Below are positions 5,598-7,706 of a stretch of DNA of 7,706 bases, in pieces. Each line of letters opens with the position of its first letter. The stretch's first letter is position 1. Location: positions 1 to 7,706 of the forward strand of contig USBN01000051.1 of NCBI GenBank assembly GCA_900552935.1, given 5' to 3'. A model generated the notes under the pieces. That model made no database searches, was not told where the DNA came from, and saw only the letters and a list, made by a program, of their open reading frames with translations. This DNA comes from an uncultured Coriobacteriaceae bacterium (lineage in GTDB: Bacteria > Actinomycetota > Coriobacteriia > Coriobacteriales > Atopobiaceae). The position numbers and the translations under genes are program-made.

Positions 5598-6593
5598 CTA
5601 CTCTGCGTCCTTGGCTTCCTTTGCCTCCTTGGCCGGCTTCTTCTCCTTAGAAGCAGTGGCCTTCTTGGCGAGCTCCTCGTCCATGATCTTGGTGAGGCTG
5701 TCATAGAACTTATCGATGGTCGAACGCTGGGCGAGGCCCTTGCTGGCAGCGGTGGCGGAACCGCAGGCGCTCGCGAAGTTGAGGGCGTCCTGATAGGACT
5801 TGCCGGCGTCGAGGCTCGCAAGGAAGCCGGCGACCATCGAGTCACCGGAGCCCGTCGCGTTCACGAGACGGCACGGCGGGCACTTGGTGATGTACTCGGT
5901 GCCATCAGCCGCGACGAGCGCAGAGCCCTCGCCACCGCAGGAGACAACGACGTTCTGGGCGCCGCGCTCGTGGAGCAGACGCGCGTAGGGCAGGCACTCC
6001 TCCGGGGTCTCCGGGGAGACGTCGAAGAGCTTGCCGAGCTCGTGGTGGTTAGGCTTGATCATGAAGGGCTTCGACTCGAGGGACTGGAGCAGAAGCGTGC
6101 CCGGAGCGTCGACGACGAAGCGGATGCCGCGGCCGGCGAGGCGGGTCATGATGATCTGGTACATGTCATCAGGCAGGCACTTGGGGATGGAACCCGTGAG
6201 GACGAGGGTGTCACCGGCCTTGATGCGGTCAAGGCGGCCAAACATCTCATCGACCTTGTCGTTCGGGATCTTGGGGCCCATGCCGTTGATGATGGTCATC
6301 ACGATGCCGTTGAGCTTGACGTTGATGCGCGTGAAGCCCTTCTCAAGGCGCACGAAGTTGCACGTGACGCCCGCGCTCTGAAGGGTCTCGAGAATGTAGT
6401 CACCAGTGAAGCCGGCGATGATGCCGAGGCAGATGGTGTCAACGTTGAGCTCGTTCAGGATGCTGGAGACATTGATGCCGTTACCACCACAACGAACCTC
6501 TTCGCTTGTGGAACGGTTGGTGAAGCCCATGTCGAGCGTCGTGGGGTGCATCACGTAGTCGACGGCAGGGTTGAAGGTAACGGTGTAAATCAA
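5598..6593 (-). CDS. fruK: 1-phosphofructokinase (PfkB family), TTG start
   Basis: The enzyme phosphorylates fructose-1-phosphate with ATP to fructose-1,6-bisphosphate, feeding PTS-imported fructose into glycolysis. I start it at TTG 6593. This gives MIYTVTFNPAVDY, the standard N-terminus of the family, with AAGGAG at 6600-6605, 6 nt upstream. A longer frame exists to a GTG at 6671 but adds 26 residues unlike the family. Motifs in the 331-residue form are GGNGINVS (36-43), GFTGDYI (61-67), INGMGP (103-108), LTGSIPKCLP (132-141), IKPNHHELGKLF (179-190) and NATGSGDSMVAGF (245-257), with catalytic Asp251. Typical FruK has about 300-310 residues; here a Lys/Ala/Glu-rich tail fills about 305-331. 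Tagatose-6-phosphate kinase (LacC) is a related alternative, but the core reads as FruK and the PTS context agrees. Confidence 0.93.
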   Translation of the reverse strand: MIYTVTFNPAVDYVMHPTTLDMGFTNRSTSEEVRCGGNGINVSSILNELNVDTICLGIIAGFTGDYILETLQSAGVTCNFVRLEKGFTRINVKLNGIVMTIINGMGPKIPNDKVDEMFGRLDRIKAGDTLVLTGSIPKCLPDDMYQIIMTRLAGRGIRFVVDAPGTLLLQSLESKPFMIKPNHHELGKLFDVSPETPEECLPYARLLHERGAQNVVVSCGGEGSALVAADGTEYITKCPPCRLVNATGSGDSMVAGFLASLDAGKSYQDALNFASACGSATAASKGLAQRSTIDKFYDSLTKIMDEELAKKATASKEKKPAKEAKEAKDAE

Positions 6594-6599
6594 GGGGCG

Positions 6600-6605
6600 C
6601 TCCTT
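6600..6605 (-). promoter_or_regulatory. Shine-Dalgarno that fixes the fruK TTG start
   Basis: On the minus strand this is AAGGAG, 6 nt before the TTG at 6593-6591. No ATG or GTG lies at a suitable distance, and the TTG gives the conserved MIYTVT beginning. Confidence 0.85.
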
Positions 6606-6607
6606 CC

Positions 6608-6679
6608 TCAGTTTTTCGCAGACTCCAGTATGACACACGAAAGGGCCCCTGACAGTGCTTTCAGGAGCCACTCAGCCAA
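6608..6679 (-). CDS. Possible 23-codon leader ORF upstream of fruK
   Basis: On the minus strand a TTG at 6679 lies about 8 nt downstream of a GGAGG sequence and opens a frame of 23 codons plus TGA. The product begins MAEWLLKALSGALSCVIL, a hydrophobic/amphipathic peptide. Its stop codon lies two bases before the fruK Shine-Dalgarno. This layout would suit a leader peptide or translational coupling. Against it, the TTG start is weak evidence, the region also carries a candidate fruK promoter inside the frame, and a reading frame this short is common by chance. I do not recognise the peptide. Confidence 0.25.
   Translation of the reverse strand: MAEWLLKALSGALSCVILESAKN
6627..6655 (-). promoter_or_regulatory. 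Candidate promoter of fruK
   Basis: On the minus strand CTGTCA (6650-6655) and CATACT (6627-6632) are 17 bp apart, each matching 4 of 6 consensus positions. Transcription would begin about 25-30 bp before the fruK TTG. An inverted repeat covers the -35 box, as expected of a repressed sugar-catabolic promoter. Confidence 0.55.
6644..6669. promoter_or_regulatory. Inverted repeat over the fruK -35 box (candidate operator)
   Basis: GGCCCCTGA (6644-6652) faces TCAGGAGCC (6661-6669), 9-bp arms with one mismatch and an 8-bp gap. It overlaps the candidate fruK -35 (6650-6655). No T run follows, so it resembles an operator more than a terminator. The regulator is unknown; a DeoR- or LacI-type fructose regulator would fit the context. 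Confidence 0.5.
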
Positions 6680-6720
6680 AAAGTTGACCTCCGTTTAATG
6701 GCCATATGCTGGGTTTTAGC

Positions 6721-6769
6721 AAAAATCTTGCCATCGGGCGCCTCCGCGCGGAGGACGAACCCGACAAGA
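6721..6769 (-). terminator. Intrinsic terminator after the EIIA gene
   Basis: On the minus strand TCTTG and TCGGG pair with CCCGA and CAAGA, with a small bulge and internal loop. They enclose the palindrome CCTCCGCGCGGAGG (6741-6754). The hairpin is followed at once by TTTTT (6721-6725). It lies 56 bp after the EIIA stop and isolates EIIA from fruK. Confidence 0.87.
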
Positions 6770-6824
6770 AGTAAGGGACTCTTCTGGCGCGGCCCGACGT
6801 GCCGCCGCGCGACGAGAAATATCC

Positions 6825-7277
6825 CTACTGCTCGAGGCCGGCGTTGATCGCGTCGACGACCTGGGAGGCCTCTGCGGCATCAAAGACGGAGGAACAGAAG
6901 TTGGCATCCGAAACCATGACGGCAAGCTTTGAGAGGATGCGAAGGTGCTCGGTGCCACGCTCGCCGTCGGGGATGAACAGGGCGACGGCGACCTTGACAG
7001 GAGCCTTGTCCATGGTCTCCCACTTGACGGGCTCAGCGAAGCGGAGGACGACGATGCAGGGGTCTGCGACCTCAGCGCACTTGCAGTGAGGAATGGCGAA
7101 GCCGCCCATCATGCCCGTGGAACCCTCGGCCTCACGAGCCTTGAGGGCCTCCGCGAGCGTGGACGCGTCCGCACCAATGCCGAGCTCGGCCGCCTTCTGC
7201 GCGGCAAGGTCAAGAGTCTCGTCACGAGCGGTGGCGGTGCAATCAAGAATCACGTGGTCATTGTCGAGCAGTGCCAT
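6825..7277 (-). CDS. Stand-alone PTS EIIA, fructose/mannitol (type 2) family
   Basis: This cytoplasmic protein receives phosphate from HPr and gives it to an EIIB, or acts as a regulatory EIIA. The 150 residues match a single EIIA type-2 domain. The active histidine is His64 in GGFAIPHCK, and the second conserved histidine is His111 in EHLRILSKLAVM. LRFAEPVKW and VALFIPDGE are other family stretches. The start at 7277 is set by GGGGAG (7283-7288) and by a normal N-terminus, MALLDNDHVILD; the open frame continues to 7469 but the added sequence spans promoter-like DNA. No EIIB or EIIC gene is adjacent and the gene has its own terminator, so its partner permease is elsewhere or it is regulatory. 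Cys65 and Cys67 flank the active site. A nitrogen-PTS type (PtsN) is possible; the sugar cannot be named. Confidence 0.93.
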   Translation of the reverse strand: MALLDNDHVILDCTATARDETLDLAAQKAAELGIGADASTLAEALKAREAEGSTGMMGGFAIPHCKCAEVADPCIVVLRFAEPVKWETMDKAPVKVAVALFIPDGERGTEHLRILSKLAVMVSDANFCSSVFDAAEASQVVDAINAGLEQ

Positions 7278-7357
7278 TGGGTCTCCCCTCTCCCGGCCAG
7301 CTCCGCCGGCCGATGTCATTCGTACCGGAAGCATGGTACTCACGTGCGTGCCAGCTC

Positions 7358-7399
7358 GCAAATAGATGTAACCAATTTGCAAAAAGATATACCAAATTT
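7358..7399. repeat. Tandem 21-bp repeat in the EIIA promoter
   Basis: Two adjoining 21-bp units (7358-7378, starting GCAAATAGATGTAACC, and 7379-7399, starting GCAAAAAGATATACC) match at 17 of 21 positions. Together they form an AT-rich island in GC-rich DNA. The first unit plus the next two bases is bounded by GCAAAT/ATTTGC. The 21-bp period is two helical turns, so both copies present the same face. Confidence 0.75.
7386..7394 (-). promoter_or_regulatory. Candidate extended -10 promoter of the EIIA gene
   Basis: On the minus strand this reads TGGTATATC, which fits TGn plus a -10 hexamer (TATATC at 7386-7391). No good -35 is seen, as is usual for extended -10 promoters. Transcription would start near 7379, giving a leader of about 100 nt. 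The element lies inside one unit of the tandem repeat. Confidence 0.45.
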
Positions 7400-7429
7400 C
7401 ACAAGCGTTAGCAGGAGCAAAACACATGG

Positions 7430-7441
7430 CAGTCCGGACTG
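7430..7441. repeat. 12-bp perfect palindrome
   Basis: CAGTCCGGACTG is fully self-complementary. It lies in noncoding DNA between the EIIA promoter and the recombinase fragment, flanked by GCAAAAC on both sides (7417-7423 and 7445-7451). It could be a regulator site or part of a recombination site; the sequence alone does not decide. Confidence 0.6.
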
Positions 7442-7556
7442 TTTGCAAAACCAGGCGAGCCATATGCATCCAAGGCGCACTCGTGGTAATAGGGCCACAT
7501 CACGGCACGGCAGCGCGAGTCCAGGGCCGCATCGCGGCGCAGCGGCCAGAAATAGC

Positions 7557-7583
7557 AAAAGGCCCCGGGGTTACCGGGGCCTT
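7557..7583 (-). terminator. Intrinsic terminator overlapping the end of the recombinase fragment
   Basis: AAGGCCCCGG (7559-7568) pairs perfectly with CCGGGGCCTT (7574-7583) around a 5-nt loop. On the minus strand the stem ends in TTTT (7557-7560). The stop codon of the recombinase frame (7571-7573) lies in the loop, so the terminator's upstream arm is coding. Confidence 0.88.
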
Positions 7584-7706
7584 GCATGCAATGGTGGAGC
7601 ATTCTCCACAGCACTCGAACCCAACACCTCTTCACGGGAGATCGTTTTGGCATCGTCCGTGAAGTTGAAATTGAGCACGACCCGGTCGTCAAAGACGTAG
7701 ACCGAG
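7571..7706 (-). CDS. C-terminal end of a probable serine recombinase, cut by window edge
   Basis: Only the last 44 codons are in the window, read from 7705 to the TAA at 7571-7573. The peptide contains VYVFDDRVVLNFNF, AKTISREEV and a final SSAVENAPP. This resembles the extreme C-terminus of large serine recombinases of gut Firmicutes and Actinobacteria (TnpX-like), whose tails typically read FDD-(hydrophobic)-NY-KDGTKT-(ISL)-EE followed by a short segment ending in GAP or APP. No catalytic or zinc-ribbon residues are visible, so the call rests on tail resemblance. If correct, the element it moves lies mainly to the right, and one of its ends could be near the stop codon. Alternatives are a phage or unrelated protein with a similar beta-strand tail, or a remnant of a decayed element. 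Confidence 0.6.
   Translation of the reverse strand, partial: SVYVFDDRVVLNFNFTDDAKTISREEVLGSSAVENAPPLHARPR

Larger units (their letters stand above)
7278..7570. other. Intergenic region between EIIA and the recombinase fragment
   Basis: This stretch holds the EIIA leader and control region and, farther right, DNA of unknown role. The leader part contains the Shine-Dalgarno, a CGGCC/GGCCG hairpin (7294-7312) and a second inverted repeat, GTACC/GGTAC, near 7322-7339. Then come the tandem 21-bp repeats (7358-7399), GCAAAAC at 7417-7423 and 7445-7451, and a 12-bp perfect palindrome (7430-7441). Positions 7452-7556 have no recognisable gene. The boundary of a mobile element may lie here, since the recombinase tail ends just beyond. 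Confidence 0.55.

Noticed and set aside
5970..6698. Plus-strand 242-codon frame opposite fruK.
   Set aside because: Antisense shadow of the fruK coding sequence, with no ribosome-binding site or motif.
6684..6710. Plus-strand TTGACC with TATGCT as a promoter between fruK and EIIA.
   Set aside because: The spacing is 15 bp and it would only transcribe antisense into EIIA. The TTGACC is the complement of the GGAGGTCAA sequence on the other strand.
7278..7469. N-terminal extension of EIIA starting at 7469.
   Set aside because: The added residues are unlike the EIIA family, cross the AT-rich tandem repeats and candidate promoter, and are bypassed by a strong Shine-Dalgarno before the ATG at 7277.
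7426..7662. Plus-strand 78-codon frame with AGGAG 8 nt before its ATG.
   Set aside because: It runs through the minus-strand terminator and antisense to the recombinase tail, and its product has no recognisable features. The ribosome-binding-site match alone is not enough.
7408..7692. Minus-strand 94-codon frame overlapping the recombinase tail.
   Set aside because: It uses a different frame from the recombinase-like peptide, passes through the terminator hairpin and shows no domain.

Overview
The window is GC-rich chromosomal DNA. Its codon use is strongly biased to C and G at third positions, its tRNA genes encode CCA, and its Shine-Dalgarno sequences are strong. Together with the gene types (NADP-type glutamate dehydrogenase, a YegS/BmrU-like lipid kinase and a phosphotransferase-system cluster), this best fits a host-associated anaerobic Coriobacteriia member such as Olsenella, Collinsella or Atopobium. 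That placement is inferred from the sequence style and not from any search.

Layout, left to right. Positions 1-1261 (minus) hold glutamate dehydrogenase, cut off at its C-terminus by the window edge. Positions 1611-2540 (minus) hold a diacylglycerol-kinase-family lipid kinase. Positions 2864-3110 (plus) form a compact tRNA-Pro(TGG)/tRNA-Gly(TCC) operon with a clear promoter and a strong intrinsic terminator. Positions 3328-7277 (minus) hold the PTS cluster. In transcription order it is a stand-alone fructose/mannitol-type EIIA with its own terminator, 1-phosphofructokinase (TTG start), HPr, and Enzyme I, closed by an intrinsic terminator at 3216-3256. At the right edge (7571-7706, minus) is the C-terminal tail of what looks like a serine recombinase, ending inside a strong terminator hairpin. 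This suggests that a mobile element abuts the PTS cluster.

How the genes work together: Enzyme I takes phosphate from PEP and passes it to HPr (His15), which can phosphorylate the EIIA (His64). FruK uses ATP to turn fructose-1-phosphate into fructose-1,6-bisphosphate for glycolysis. The EIIB and EIIC subunits of the permease are not in the window. The glutamate dehydrogenase handles ammonia assimilation, and the lipid kinase acts on membrane lipids; neither appears functionally tied to the PTS genes.

Most of the window is ordinary housekeeping sequence, and I do not see a complete novel system. The parts worth a second look are regulatory or at the edge: a tandem 21-bp repeat over the EIIA promoter, an inverted repeat over the fruK -35 box with a possible 23-codon leader ORF, intercistronic hairpins between ptsH and ptsI, three helically phased 11-bp repeats upstream of the tRNA promoter, a non-consensus residue in the Enzyme I PEP-site signature, and the recombinase/terminator/palindrome region at 7400-7706.
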